Positions 28,572 to 37,403 of a stretch of DNA of 64,000 nt are shown here, piece after piece. The DNA lies in NCBI RefSeq assembly GCF_014643515.1, contig NZ_BMJP01000002.1, positions 248,001 through 312,000 of the forward strand, in the 5' to 3' direction. The DNA comes from Sphingomonas prati. Its GTDB lineage: Bacteria > Pseudomonadota > Alphaproteobacteria > Sphingomonadales > Sphingomonadaceae. How positions within the stretch are numbered: position 1 is the stretch's first letter; every line of letters starts with the position of its first letter. Below the pieces are notes generated by a model. It ran no database searches. It worked only from the letters and a program-made list of their open reading frames with translations, and was not told the origin of the DNA. The position numbers were made by a program, and so were the translations under genes.

Positions 28572-28676
28572 GTCTGGCGCCCAGCGCGTACCCGGCTTGG
28601 CATCCGCGCGAACGACGCTCATGGTGTCCACCGGCCACACGTGCCTGTCCGCGTGCGCCCTGGGAGACTCCGTTCG

Positions 28677-28910
28677 ATGCTCTTGTTCCTGACCCTGCTC
28701 GCCGTCGATCCGGTCCAGACCGCCGCAACACCGGCGTCGGAACCCAAGAAGATCTGCCGCCGCGACATGACGACGGGCAGCATCATGCCCAAGCGCACAT
28801 GCCGGACGCAGGCGGAATGGGCCGCGATCGAGCGGTCGAACGACGACGCCTGGGACGCGACCCGCCGCAAAATGGGCTTCACACAACGCGGCACCGGGCG
28901 TCTGGAATAG
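28677..28910 (+). CDS. Small exported protein with cysteine pair
   Basis: A 77-residue protein beginning MLLFLTLLAVDPVQTAA, a short signal-like segment, then KKICRRDMTTGSIMPKRTCRTQAEWAAIERSNDDAW. The pattern Cys-x(n)-TGS-x-Met-x(2)-Arg-x-Cys-x-Thr-x(2)-Glu-Trp is one I associate with small periplasmic proteins common in sphingomonads; function unknown. It lies downstream of the rplT terminator as an independent gene. Confidence 0.7.
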   Translation: MLLFLTLLAVDPVQTAATPASEPKKICRRDMTTGSIMPKRTCRTQAEWAAIERSNDDAWDATRRKMGFTQRGTGRLE

Positions 28911-28961
28911 GCACATCCATGCCGCGTCGGCCGCGTACGTCGCCTGCGCGCCCGTCAATCG

Positions 28962-30090
28962 TCAGTCGGATGCTCCGGCTGCCCGATCGCCCTTGGTTAC
29001 GATCAACCCGAAACATGTCGCCACGAACCCGTCGACGCCCACTTTCAGATGGTAGGACTGGCCCATCGCCTGGCTCAGCAGACCTTTCGTGCTGCCATGC
29101 CAGGGCGGCAGGTCGATGAACTGGTCCATCGGCGCATTGCCCGCGTCGAAGTCCAGCGGTGCGACCTGATGTCCCTGCGCGCGTAGTCGATCGGCGAGCG
29201 CCTCGATATGCTTCTGCTGGAACAGCACGGTCATCCAGTTGTCGATCGTCGGCCCATTCCCGTCGATGTTGAACTCGAGCGTATGGACCGCCACCCCGCC
29301 CGGCCGCAGCGTCTTCATCGCCTCCTCGACGAAGCGCAGCCCAAGATCGATCGAGCCCGGATGTTCGAGCGCGCAGATCGACCAGCAGAAGTCATAGCCC
29401 GCCAGGTCGTCCGGAATGGCATTCATGTCGCAATAACGGTGCGACACATGCCGCTCGAACGTCTCGCGATCCACCAGATGGGCCGCCCGCGCATGTTCCA
29501 GCGTCGCGGCATATTCATTGTTGGTCGACCAGCCGGCGGTCCGCATGTCCTCCGGCGGCAGATCCGTCATCGTGACGTCGACCTGATGCGCGGCAAGGTA
29601 GCTCGGGATCGGCTCGAACCCGCAACCAAACCCCAGGCCTCGCGCGCCGGGCCGCAATGCCCCGCCGTCGTGCGTCGCCTGCAGGATATAACCGAACTCC
29701 CACATCTTGCGGTGGTAGATCACCGGGATCTTCAGCTCGCCGCACCAGTGCCGGACCCAGTCGCTCTCGATGTCGCCTGCGTCGACGGCTTGCACGCCAG
29801 CCCGACATGCCGCGCGGACGTCTCACCCTCCGTTGGCAACGTCGCGGCCAACCGCCGCGCGAGGTCATAGCCCATCGCCTTCACGTTCAGCGCGAGGATG
29901 TCGATGTTGCGGACCGTCTCGATCAGCGCGTTGATGTTCGGCTGCGACCGGTCGTTGACCAGCGACAGGAGCAGTCCATCTTCTGCCGATCGTCGTCCGT
30001 GATGCCGACCGGTTCGGGCTGCGCGACCGGCGCCGGCGCAGGCTCCGCGGCCGCCGGACGACGCCGCCGGAACAGTCGAGACATCTTCAT
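28962..30090 (-). pseudogene. SAM-dependent methyltransferase gene with two frameshifts
   Basis: The C-terminal 277 residues (28962-29795) are open and contain a class I methyltransferase-like segment (GLGFGCGFEPIPSYLAAH, VTMTDLPPEDM, YDFCWSICALEHPG, MKTLRPGGVAVHT). Upstream, sense-like sequence continues through two frame changes. MKMSRLFRRRRP...TDDDRQKMD (from ATG 30090) breaks near 29974, then LLLSLVNDRSQPNINALIE...ACKPSTQA in the next frame breaks near 29775, then DIESDWVRHWCGELKIPV. Each break needs one added base, and 1129+2 nt then gives a whole number of codons (376 residues). It is either a real pseudogene or two sequencing deletions. The GTG at 29795 could still start a truncated product. 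Confidence 0.75.
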
Positions 30091-30203
30091 CCGCGTTTCC
30101 CCAAAACTGACGGTTCGCTCGTCAGAGCCATTGACGCAGCGCAACGTGCCGCCGGCAAACGCCGATATTCACCCGTTGGGATGGCGGTCCGTCAGACCGA
30201 CGA

Positions 30204-30470
30204 TCAATCCACCCGGCGCCCCTTGGCGACCGCAAGCGCCATCGTCAGTCCGATGCTCGCGAGGATGCTCGCCACCAGCAGAACAAAGCCGACTACCGGA
30301 TGCACCGAAAGCCCATAGTCGACGATCGCCAGCCCGGTAGCGATCGTTACGCCGAGGCACAGCAGGAACGCGACCCAGCCCTTGGCGTTCGCCGGCGCGG
30401 CCGAGATCCGTCCCGCCCTGCGCGAATAGACGAACCACGCGTCGTCGGCGCGCTCGTCGTCCCGTTCCAT
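30204..30470 (-). CDS. Small two-span membrane protein
   Basis: An 88-residue protein with an acidic N-terminus (MERDDERADDAWFVYSRRAGRISAAP) and two transmembrane helices (GWVAFLLCLGVTIATGLAIV and VVGFVLLVASILASIGLTMAL), ending in a basic tail. I do not recognise the family; composition and start fit a real gene. Confidence 0.72.
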   Translation of the reverse strand: MERDDERADDAWFVYSRRAGRISAAPANAKGWVAFLLCLGVTIATGLAIVDYGLSVHPVVGFVLLVASILASIGLTMALAVAKGRRVD

Positions 30471-30569
30471 CCGGCCCTCCCCCGCTGCGCCGACAGACTA
30501 GCGCGGCCGGGTCCTGGCGCAATCCATCCGAAGCACGTGATCAGCGCGGCGCGGAGCGTGACCAATATG

Positions 30570-30601
30570 AAAACGGGCCGGACGCTGGTGCGTCCGACCC
30601 G
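30570..30601 (-). terminator. Intrinsic terminator of the FKBP gene
   Basis: CGGGCCGGACG (30574-30584) and CGTCCGACCCG (30591-30601) form an 11-bp stem with one mismatch and a 6-nt loop. Read leftward the hairpin is followed by TTTT, as required for the leftward FKBP gene ending at 30628. Confidence 0.82.
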
Positions 30602-30627
30602 ATTCGATCACGATTAGAAGCGAGGGA

Positions 30628-31221
30628 TCACATGCCCGTAGGCATGCCACCACCCATGCCGCCCATGCCACCCATCCCGGGCTGCGGCGGCGCGATGCCG
30701 AGCATCTCGACGTCGAACACCAGCAGCGAGTTCGCCGGGATCACGACCTTGCCGGTCCGCGGATCGGGCATCGCCTGCGGGCCGTAGCCGAGTTCCGGCG
30801 GGATCCAGAAGCGGTACTTGGCGCCCGAGTTCATCAGCTGCAGGCCTTCGCTGAAGCCCGGAATCATCCGGCCGACCGGCATCGGCGTCGGCCCACCGTG
30901 CGACTCGGACGCGTCGAACGTCGAACCGTCGGCCAACTTGCCGTCATAGGTCACGATCGCCGTGTCCTGCGCCGTGGCGCGCGGGCCGGTGCCGGGCTTG
31001 ATCACCTGGTACTGGAGACCCGACGGCGTCGTCTGCACACCGGACTTCTTCGCATTGCTCGCCATGAATTCCGAGGCCGGCTGCGCCAACGCGACCTGCG
31101 CGCGCGTACCGGCCCAGGCGAACCCGATCGCCGCGGCGAATGCCACGCCGATCCCGATCCACAGCTTGGTCAGCGAACCCTTTGCGATCGGACGCAGCGG
31201 TACGGCGGTCACTTCCGACAT
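30628..31221 (-). CDS. Membrane-anchored FKBP-type peptidyl-prolyl isomerase
   Basis: A 197-residue protein with an N-terminal anchor (LTKLWIGIGVAFAAAIGFAWAG, about 18-39) and a periplasmic FKBP domain. FKBP motifs are VTYDGKLADGSTFDAS, VGRMIPGFSEGLQLMNSG, YRFWIPPELGYG and PANSLLVFDVEMLGI. A Gly/Met-rich tail (MGGMGGMGGGMPTGM) ends it. It accelerates proline isomerisation of exported proteins. The rpsU gene lies 45 nt upstream on the same strand. Confidence 0.94.
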   Translation of the reverse strand: MSEVTAVPLRPIAKGSLTKLWIGIGVAFAAAIGFAWAGTRAQVALAQPASEFMASNAKKSGVQTTPSGLQYQVIKPGTGPRATAQDTAIVTYDGKLADGSTFDASESHGGPTPMPVGRMIPGFSEGLQLMNSGAKYRFWIPPELGYGPQAMPDPRTGKVVIPANSLLVFDVEMLGIAPPQPGMGGMGGMGGGMPTGM

Positions 31222-31266
31222 GGGTTCACTTTCCTCACTGGCAACAACATTAGCGACAGGGGCCTG

Positions 31267-31473
31267 TTACCGGGCGCCGTCGCGCTCCATGCGCTTGCGC
31301 TCCAGCTTGCGGGCGCGGCGGATGGCGGCGGCACGCTCGCGTGCACGCTTCTCGGACGGCTTTTCGTAATGCCGGCGCAACTTCATCTCGCGATAGACAC
31401 CTTCGCGCTGCAGCTTCTTCTTGAGCGCGCGCAGCGCCTGGTCGACATTGTTATCGCGGACGATGATTTGCAT
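31267..31473 (-). CDS. rpsU: 30S ribosomal protein S21
   Basis: A 68-residue S21: [46 protein letters not shown], then an Arg/Lys-rich tail. The ATG at 31473 gives the invariant N-terminus; longer frames upstream are artefacts. It may be co-transcribed with the FKBP gene. Confidence 0.97.
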   Translation of the reverse strand: MQIIVRDNNVDQALRALKKKLQREGVYREMKLRRHYEKPSEKRARERAAAIRRARKLERKRMERDGAR

Positions 31474-31535
31474 GAGGTTAGTGTCTCCAAGGGAACCGGC
31501 CCGCCCCATCCCATTACGGATCGGACACACCATTT

Positions 31536-31545
31536 AACTATATAG
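31536..31545 (-). promoter_or_regulatory. Candidate -10 region for rpsU
   Basis: Read leftward, TATATAGTTAAA stands out as AT-rich in GC-rich surroundings, about 65 nt upstream of the rpsU ATG. No convincing -35 hexamer is visible at the right spacing, so the call is tentative. Confidence 0.35.
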
Positions 31546-31624
31546 GATTCGTCGCGGAAATGGCTCCCGCGTCGATCAAGGGCACGCCCCTACCAGTCGG
31601 GCCGCCATTATTCAACCCGGGCGC

Positions 31625-32464
31625 TCAACCCGGACCGGCGCGCAGATCCGCGAACGTCGCGGTCGTCCCCGCCGCCCGCGCCCGCCCGATTGCCGCCAGA
31701 TCGGCGTTCGCCAGCGTGGCCGCGTTCCACGTCGCCACATCGCGCAGCCCGTCCTCGATCGTCCGCCCGCGGCTGTGGTTCAGCGACCGCTTGGTCCCCA
31801 CCACCGCCATCGGCGATTTCGCCGCGATCGTCCGCGCCAGTTCCCACCCCGCCGCCAGCGCCGAGTCGCGATCCGCCGCAACCCGGTTCACCAGACCCCA
31901 GCGCGCCGCTTCGTCCGCCGCCATCTTCCGCCCGGTCAGCGCCAGTTCGCGCACGATCCCGCCGGGGATCAGGTGCGGCAGGCGTTGCAGCGTGCCCAGA
32001 TCGGCGGTGATGCCGACATCTACCTCCGCCACCTGGAACCACGCATCCGCCGCCGCCACGCGCAGGTCGCACGCGCACGCCAGGTCCACGCCGCCGCCGA
32101 TCACCCCACCGTGCAGCACCGCAATCACCGGCTGCCGCGCCGCCTCGACCGCGTCGATCGCCCCCTGCAACCAGGCGATATCGCGCACCTGCCGCTCCGC
32201 GAACCGCCCCGGATCGCCCACCTCGGCAAACTGCGCCGCCGCCCAGCCCAGATCGAGTCCTGCGCTGAAATGCCGGCCCTGTGCCGACAGCAGGATCGCC
32301 CGCACCCCCGAGTCGCCCGACAGCGCCCGGAACGTCGCGCCCAGTTCCTCAAAGAACCCGCCGTCCATCGCGTTCAGCCGGTCACCACGCGCCAGTTCGA
32401 CATGCGCGACCGTCCCGTCGCGCGCCACGACGATCCGTGCGGTCCCGGTGCTTGCGGCTTCCAT
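31625..32464 (-). CDS. Crotonase, dienoyl-CoA isomerase-like
   Basis: A 279-residue crotonase. Oxyanion-hole motifs are [11 protein letters not shown] and [18 protein letters not shown]. The segment [20 protein letters not shown] closely follows delta3,5-delta2,4-dienoyl-CoA isomerase, in which the Glu and Asp of this stretch are catalytic, and both acids are present. That points to isomerisation of unsaturated fatty acyl-CoA; other acyl-CoA substrates remain possible. ATG 32464 lies 6 nt after GGGAGG and is preferred over ATG 32470. It is divergent from an iron-sulfur protein gene with only about 29 nt between starts. Confidence 0.87.
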   Translation of the reverse strand: MEAASTGTARIVVARDGTVAHVELARGDRLNAMDGGFFEELGATFRALSGDSGVRAILLSAQGRHFSAGLDLGWAAAQFAEVGDPGRFAERQVRDIAWLQGAIDAVEAARQPVIAVLHGGVIGGGVDLACACDLRVAAADAWFQVAEVDVGITADLGTLQRLPHLIPGGIVRELALTGRKMAADEAARWGLVNRVAADRDSALAAGWELARTIAAKSPMAVVGTKRSLNHSRGRTIEDGLRDVATWNAATLANADLAAIGRARAAGTTATFADLRAGPG

Positions 32465-32493
32465 CGTCATCCTCCCTCGCCTATCCCACCGGC

Positions 32494-33042
32494 ATGACGC
32501 GTTTCACCGTGAACGGCCAGCCCATCCGCTACCTGCTCGATCCGGAGACACCGCTGCTCTGGGCGCTGCGCGATGCGTCGAACCTGACCGGCACCAAATA
32601 TGGCTGCGGCGCGGGGCTGTGCGGCGCCTGCACGGTCCATGTCGACGGCAACGCAGTGCGATCCTGCCAGGTCGCGATCGGCACGCTGGAGGGGAGCTTC
32701 GTCACCACGATCGAGGCGCTGTCGCGCGACCGCGGCCACCCGGTGCAACAGGCCTGGATCGCGGAGGCCGTCCCGCAATGCGGCTACTGCCAGTCCGGCA
32801 TGATCATGGCCGCCGCCGCGCTCCTTTCGCGCAACGGCAACCCCTCCGATGCAGACATCGACGCCGCGATCACCAACATCTGCCGCTGCGGCACCTATCC
32901 CCGCATCCGCCGCGCGATCCGCGCCGCCGCCGCGGTCGCCGCCGGCCGCCTCACGCTGGAGGGCGGCCCCGCCCCCGGCATCGACCCGGCCGACGCGGCC
33001 CGCGCGGTGCCGGCCATGACGGTCGCCCGTCCGCCGGAGTAG
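32494..33042 (+). CDS. Orphan [2Fe-2S] subunit, isoquinoline oxidoreductase alpha-like
   Basis: A 182-residue protein with both [2Fe-2S] domains of the xanthine-oxidase family: [17 protein letters not shown] with ASC-equivalent VRSCQV, and [10 protein letters not shown] with NICRCGTY. The [27 protein letters not shown] start is typical of IorA. IorA normally pairs with a molybdenum subunit (IorB), but the next genes are RcnB-like, so the partner is elsewhere or lost. Unlike PaoA it has no Tat signal. No ribosome site is visible, and the promoter must overlap the divergent crotonase gene. The last 25 or so residues are Ala/Pro-rich and poorly conserved. Confidence 0.88.
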   Translation: MTRFTVNGQPIRYLLDPETPLLWALRDASNLTGTKYGCGAGLCGACTVHVDGNAVRSCQVAIGTLEGSFVTTIEALSRDRGHPVQQAWIAEAVPQCGYCQSGMIMAAAALLSRNGNPSDADIDAAITNICRCGTYPRIRRAIRAAAAVAAGRLTLEGGPAPGIDPADAARAVPAMTVARPPE

Positions 33043-33057
33043 CGAAGCTGTCGGATC

Positions 33058-33076
33058 GCTGACGAACGGGTTCAGC
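33058..33076. promoter_or_regulatory. Motif upstream of first RcnB-like gene
   Basis: GCTGACGAACGGGTTCAGC has GCTGA and TCAGC as inverted 5-bp ends around a 9-nt centre, about 72 nt before the ATG at 33148. CGCTGACGA and GTTCAG also occur upstream of the second RcnB-like gene, suggesting a shared regulator. Confidence 0.45.
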
Positions 33077-33147
33077 ATCCATATCGCCGCCCCCCGCGAT
33101 ACGAGTCCCGACCGCGGCGCGCACGCCTGCGGTGACGGAGACATTCC

Positions 33148-33879
33148 ATGCACAAAATGCTCACCGCATTGCTGCTCGGCGCGACGATCGCCACGCCGGT
33201 GCTCGCGCAGGACCGCGGCCCCGACGACCGCCGCCCGCGCGCAGCGGATGGCCGAGACGTCCGCGCGGACCGCGGTGACTTCGATGGACGCGAGGACCGC
33301 GGCCCCGACGGCCCGATCCGTGCCGAACCCCCCGGTCAGTTCGACCAGCCCGGCCAGCGCCCCGGCCCCGCCGGCCGCTTCGCCCCCCGCGACGACCGGC
33401 GCGACCGCGGCGGCCCCGGTGGCTTCAACGACCGCCGCGAGCCCCGCGACGCGCGCTTCGACGGTCAGCGTGGTGACCGCTTCGAAGGCGGCCCACGCGG
33501 CGGACGCCCCGGCGGCTACGACCGGTACGACGACCGCGGCGGCTATCGCTGGCAGGGCGGGTCCGCCGCCTGGAACCGCGACTGGCGGCGCGACGACCGT
33601 TACGACTGGCAGTCCTATCGCCGCACCAACGACCGCGCCTTCCGCGCGCCGCGCTATTACGGGCCGCAGGGGTCGGGCTACGGCTATCGCCGCTGGTCGG
33701 CCGGCTACCGGATCCAGCCGGCCTTCTACGGCCAGAACTACTGGATCGCGCGGCCCGAACTCTACCGGCTGCCGCCCGCCTACGGCGGCTATCGCTGGGT
33801 GCGCTACTATAACGACGTCGCGCTTGTCGACATCCGCTCCGGGCTGATCGAAGACATCCTCTACGGGTTCTTCCTCTGA
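33148..33879 (+). CDS. RcnB-family exported protein, long Arg/Asp/Gly-rich form
   Basis: A 243-residue protein with signal peptide MHKMLTALLLGATIATPVLAQ, a long low-complexity Arg/Asp/Gly/Pro region (about 22-150), then the RcnB-type C-terminal domain: RRWSAGYRIQPAFYGQNYWI, YRLPPAYGGYRWVRYYNDVALVDIRSG. RcnB in E. coli is a periplasmic factor in Ni/Co homeostasis, but the sphingomonad proteins share only the domain and their role is unknown. It is paralogous to the next gene, which has the same C-terminal layout. Confidence 0.85.
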   Translation: MHKMLTALLLGATIATPVLAQDRGPDDRRPRAADGRDVRADRGDFDGREDRGPDGPIRAEPPGQFDQPGQRPGPAGRFAPRDDRRDRGGPGGFNDRREPRDARFDGQRGDRFEGGPRGGRPGGYDRYDDRGGYRWQGGSAAWNRDWRRDDRYDWQSYRRTNDRAFRAPRYYGPQGSGYGYRRWSAGYRIQPAFYGQNYWIARPELYRLPPAYGGYRWVRYYNDVALVDIRSGLIEDILYGFFL

Positions 33880-33883
33880 TCCT

Positions 33884-33924
33884 TTCAGTTCGCTGACGAC
33901 GCCATTCGCGACCCGTTCAGTTCG
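33884..33924. promoter_or_regulatory. Direct repeats upstream of second RcnB-like gene
   Basis: TTCAGTTCG occurs at 33884-33892 and again at 33916-33924, 32 bp apart (about three helical turns), with CGCTGACGA between them. Direct repeats at helical spacing are typical of OmpR-type response-regulator sites; this identity is inference. Confidence 0.45.
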
Positions 33925-33998
33925 AATCACCTATCCCCCAATCATCGGACGGACCGGCGAACACCGCCCCGCCGAACCACACAGGAAGGACCAGCATC

Positions 33999-34475
33999 AT
34001 GCGCAAGTTTCTGATCGCCGGCTTGATGGCACTCACGCTCGCCCCCGCAATGGCCACCGCCCAGCCGGGCGAGCTGCGCCGCGACCGCCAGGACATCCGC
34101 GAGGAGCAGCGCGAACTCCGCCAGGCGCAGCGCTACGGCAATCCCCGCGACGTGCGCGAGCAGCGCCGCGACGTCCGCGAAGCCCGCCAGGAGTATCGCG
34201 AGGATTGGCGCCAGTATCGTCAGCAGAACCGCCGCGTCTTCACCCAGGGTCGCTACGCCGCGCCGGGCCGCAACTGGCGCTACCGCCCGGTCGCCGTGGG
34301 CTATCAGTTCCAGCCGGCATTCTACGGCCAGCGCTACGTGATCGCCGATCCGTACCGCTACCGCCTGCCGCGCGTCACCGGCGTCAACCGCTGGGTGCGC
34401 TACGGCAACGACGTCGTGTTGGTGAACACCCGCAACGGCCGCGTGGTCCAGGTCTACAACAGCTTCTTCTACTGA
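33999..34475 (+). CDS. RcnB-family exported protein, short charged form
   Basis: A 158-residue protein with signal peptide MRKFLIAGLMALTLAPAMATA, a highly charged Arg/Glu/Asp stretch that should be helical (RRDRQDIREEQRELRQAQR; REQRRDVREARQEYREDWR), and the RcnB-type end VAVGYQFQPAFYGQRYVI, YRLPRVTGVNRWVRYGNDVVLVNTRNG. It is a tandem paralogue of the gene at 33148. Likely periplasmic; function unknown. Confidence 0.86.
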   Translation: MRKFLIAGLMALTLAPAMATAQPGELRRDRQDIREEQRELRQAQRYGNPRDVREQRRDVREARQEYREDWRQYRQQNRRVFTQGRYAAPGRNWRYRPVAVGYQFQPAFYGQRYVIADPYRYRLPRVTGVNRWVRYGNDVVLVNTRNGRVVQVYNSFFY

Positions 34476-34584
34476 GGCTGACCACCAAAGACCGGACGAC
34501 CCGGGGGCCACGCGCTCCCGGGTCGCTTGTCGTTGCGCCAGACTGCGCGTAGCTCCGGCCAACCCCTGCCGGAGTTTGCCGCCC

Positions 34585-36381
34585 ATGCGCCTGTTCGCCG
34601 CCGCCTCGATCGCCCTCGCCCTGCCGCTTGCCGCGTCCGCGCAGCCGCCGGCCGCGACCGCCGCGTCGACGCCTCAGGCCGCCGCGCTGCGCAAGCTGTT
34701 CAGTGACAGCGACGAGGCGATGCTCCGCCGCAACCCGATCCAGGCGCTGTTCCGCGGCGACCTGCGCTATGCCGACCAGTTCGGCGACTACGTCACCGAC
34801 GGCTACTACGCCGCCGAGAAGGCCGCCGCCGAAAGCGACCTCGCCGCGCTCAACCGCATCGACCGCAAGCTGCTCTCACCCGAGGATCAGCTGTCCTACG
34901 ACGTCTTCCGCTACCAGACCGAAACGACGCTCAAGGGGTTCGCTCCCGCACTGCTGAAGGCGCAGGTCGAACGGCCGATCGACCATATGTCCGGCTTCCA
35001 GACCTTGGTCCCCGACGTCTCGTCCGGCGACGGCGCCGCGCCGTTCAAGACGGTCAAGGATTACGACGACAATCTGAAGCGCCTCGCCGGCTACATCGTC
35101 TATCTCCAGCGGGCTCAGGGCCGCATGGAACAGGGGATGGCGGACGGCATCGTCAACCCGAAACTCGTGATGCGCAACGTCGTGGCACAACTTGACGCGC
35201 TGGTCGCGCAGGGGCTCGAGGGGTCGACCTTCTACAAGCCCGTCACCAAATTCCCGGACGCGGTCCCGGCCGCCGACCGCACCCGCCTCACCGCCGCCTA
35301 CGCCGCATTCATCCGCGACCGGTTGAACCCGGCGCACGTGGCGCTCCGCGACTTCATCCGCGACAAGTATCTACCGAAAGCGCGCGACAGCGTCGGCCTC
35401 GGTGAAATGCCCGGCGGCCCCGCGCTCTACACATATCTAGTGGCGCAGACCACGACGACCGACATGACCCCCGACGCGATCCACGCGCTGGGCCTGAGCG
35501 AAGTCGCGCGCATCCACACCGCGATGGAAGCGATCAAGACGCGCGTCGGCTTCAAGGGCACGTTGTCGCAGTTCTTCGAACATATGCGCACCAATCCGCG
35601 CTTCGCCCCGGCCACGCGTGAGGCGATCCGCGACGCGTTCCTGGCGATCGACACGCGCGTGAAGGCCACGGTCGGCCGCGACTTCTCGACCATCCCGAAA
35701 TCGCCGCTCGATATCCGCCCCGTCCCCGCCTTCAAGGAAAAGGGCGAGGCCGCCGGCTCCTACATGCAGGGCACGCCCGACGGCACGCGTCCCGGCGTCT
35801 TCTACTACAACGCCTACGACCTACCTTCGCGCTTCACCTGGGGGTTCGAAACGCTGTTCCTGCACGAAGCGATGCCCGGCCATCATTTCCAGATCAGCCT
35901 GGCACAGGAGAACAGCGCGCTCCCCAGTTTCCAGCGGTTCGGCGGCAACACCGCCTTCGTCGAAGGCTGGGCGCTCTACGCCGAAAGCCTGGGGCCGGAA
36001 CTCGGCATGTTCACCGATCCCTACCAGCTTTACGGCCATCTGAACGACGAGATCCTGCGCGCGATGCGGCTGGTCGTCGACACCGGCCTCCATTCCAAGG
36101 GCTGGAGCCGGGACAAGGCGATCGCCTACATGCTCGACAACAGCGCCATGGGCCGCACCGACGCCACCGCCGAGGTCGAACGCTACATCGCCATCGCATC
36201 GCAGGCGACCGCCTACAAGATCGGCCAGCTCACCATCCGCCGCCTCCGCACCCGCGCCGAACAGGCACTCGGCCCCAAATTCGACGTCCGCGCCTTCCAC
36301 GCCCAGGTCCTGATGTCCGGCGCGCTTCCGATGGCGGTTCTGGAGTCCAAGATCGACCGCTGGATCGCTTCGCAGAAGTAA
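34585..36381 (+). CDS. Exported DUF885-family putative metallopeptidase
   Basis: A 598-residue protein with signal peptide MRLFAAASIALALPLAASAQ. The zinc-site signature of DUF885 is present as LFLHEAMPGHHFQIS with downstream FVEGWALYAESLG supplying a Glu ligand. The length is typical for the family. Members are assumed to be periplasmic carboxypeptidase-like enzymes; the substrate is unknown. The ATG at 34585 places the signal peptide correctly with GGAG upstream. Confidence 0.9.
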   Translation: MRLFAAASIALALPLAASAQPPAATAASTPQAAALRKLFSDSDEAMLRRNPIQALFRGDLRYADQFGDYVTDGYYAAEKAAAESDLAALNRIDRKLLSPEDQLSYDVFRYQTETTLKGFAPALLKAQVERPIDHMSGFQTLVPDVSSGDGAAPFKTVKDYDDNLKRLAGYIVYLQRAQGRMEQGMADGIVNPKLVMRNVVAQLDALVAQGLEGSTFYKPVTKFPDAVPAADRTRLTAAYAAFIRDRLNPAHVALRDFIRDKYLPKARDSVGLGEMPGGPALYTYLVAQTTTTDMTPDAIHALGLSEVARIHTAMEAIKTRVGFKGTLSQFFEHMRTNPRFAPATREAIRDAFLAIDTRVKATVGRDFSTIPKSPLDIRPVPAFKEKGEAAGSYMQGTPDGTRPGVFYYNAYDLPSRFTWGFETLFLHEAMPGHHFQISLAQENSALPSFQRFGGNTAFVEGWALYAESLGPELGMFTDPYQLYGHLNDEILRAMRLVVDTGLHSKGWSRDKAIAYMLDNSAMGRTDATAEVERYIAIASQATAYKIGQLTIRRLRTRAEQALGPKFDVRAFHAQVLMSGALPMAVLESKIDRWIASQK

Positions 36382-36466
36382 GCGCGACACGCCCGCGGCA
36401 CGTCATCCCGGACTCGATCCGGATGACGTCAGCCCCGGGTGAAGTCTTCTGGTCGGTTCACGCACC

Positions 36467-36612
36467 AACCGTTCGTCCTGAGTAGGGGCTGAGCCTGTCG
36501 AAGACCCGTATCGAAGGACCGCGCAGCACCTGAGGCCATGCTTCGATACGGCTCCTCGATACGCACCTACAGCGCTACTCGGACCCTACTAAGCACAAAC
36601 GGATCTATGGGA
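36467..36612. repeat. Dispersed repeat, family C, copy 1
   Basis: The 52 bp at 36467-36518 (containing CTGAGTAGGGGCTGAGCCTG, then GTCGAAGACCCGTATCGAAGG) recur in inverted orientation at 43292-43343 with a single mismatch by eye. A degenerate second half (36539-36612) contains CTTCGATACGG and is partly complementary to the first. It fills the gap between the DUF885 gene and the leftward gene at 36639; no gene is seen here. Confidence 0.8.
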
Positions 36613-36638
36613 GGTCGTCGAGCCCAAAGCCCGAACCC

Positions 36639-37316
36639 CTACTTCGCCACCCGCCCAAACGGCAGTAGCTGCTTCGCCATCGCCTGCGCCGCCTTCGCAT
36701 TGCCCGCCCGCACCGGCACCAGGATCGCCGTCGCGCTCCGCTGGATCACCCGGTCGAGCGCCGTCGGCGTCGCACCGCGCGTCGCCGCCTCCGCCAGCCC
36801 GCGCGCCTTCGGATCCGCCCCGTCCAGCGTCAGCCGCAGCAGCGCCGCCAGCCCCGGGAACATCGCGCGGTTGCCCGCCAGCGCCACCGACCGGTCGAGC
36901 GCAGCCAGCCCGGTTGCCTTCTTCGCGCCCAGCGCGGTGCTCGCAATGAACCCGCCCAGCGTCGTCACCGCATCGATGTTCCAGCCGGCGACCACCGCCT
37001 GCGCTTCCGGATCGCGCGGGTTCGCCGCGGCCAGTGCGTTGAACCGGTCGCGTGCTGCCACCGCATCCGCGCGGCTCTTGGTCAGCTTCGCGCGATACCC
37101 GATCGCCATCGCCTTGGTCAGCTGCGCCTCGCGGTCGCCCGGCGTGCGCGCCAGCGTGGCGTTGGCGCCCGCCTCCGCCTGCGCCACCTGCGCCAGCGCG
37201 GTCGCCTTGTCGCGCGCGTTGAAGGCGGCGTTCGTCAGGATATCACGCGGGGTGGCGGCAACCGCCGGCATTGCGATCAGCGCGACGGCGCACAGTCCGG
37301 TCATCTGCTTGATCAT
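36639..37316 (-). CDS. Exported helical-repeat protein of unknown function
   Basis: A 225-residue protein with signal peptide MIKQMTGLCAVALIAMPAVAA. The mature part is Ala-rich and helical with TPR-like spacing (AFNARDKATALAQVAQAEAGANATLARTPGD; RFNALAAANPRDPEAQAVVAGWN). It is probably a periplasmic scaffold-type protein; I recognise no specific family. Confidence 0.75.
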   Translation of the reverse strand: MIKQMTGLCAVALIAMPAVAATPRDILTNAAFNARDKATALAQVAQAEAGANATLARTPGDREAQLTKAMAIGYRAKLTKSRADAVAARDRFNALAAANPRDPEAQAVVAGWNIDAVTTLGGFIASTALGAKKATGLAALDRSVALAGNRAMFPGLAALLRLTLDGADPKARGLAEAATRGATPTALDRVIQRSATAILVPVRAGNAKAAQAMAKQLLPFGRVAK

Positions 37317-37403
37317 GGTCTCGTCTCCTTGTGGTCGGGCCGAAAGGATCGAACCTGACTTAGCGAACGCCTCGCCCGCGCCATCGGGCCCGGTCTTGCG
37401 TTG

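Noticed and set aside
33910-33935. tRNA T-arm-like sequence (CAGTTCGAATCACC)
   Set aside because: No acceptor, D-arm or anticodon arm surrounds it; it lies in a promoter region with repeated TTCAGTTCG.
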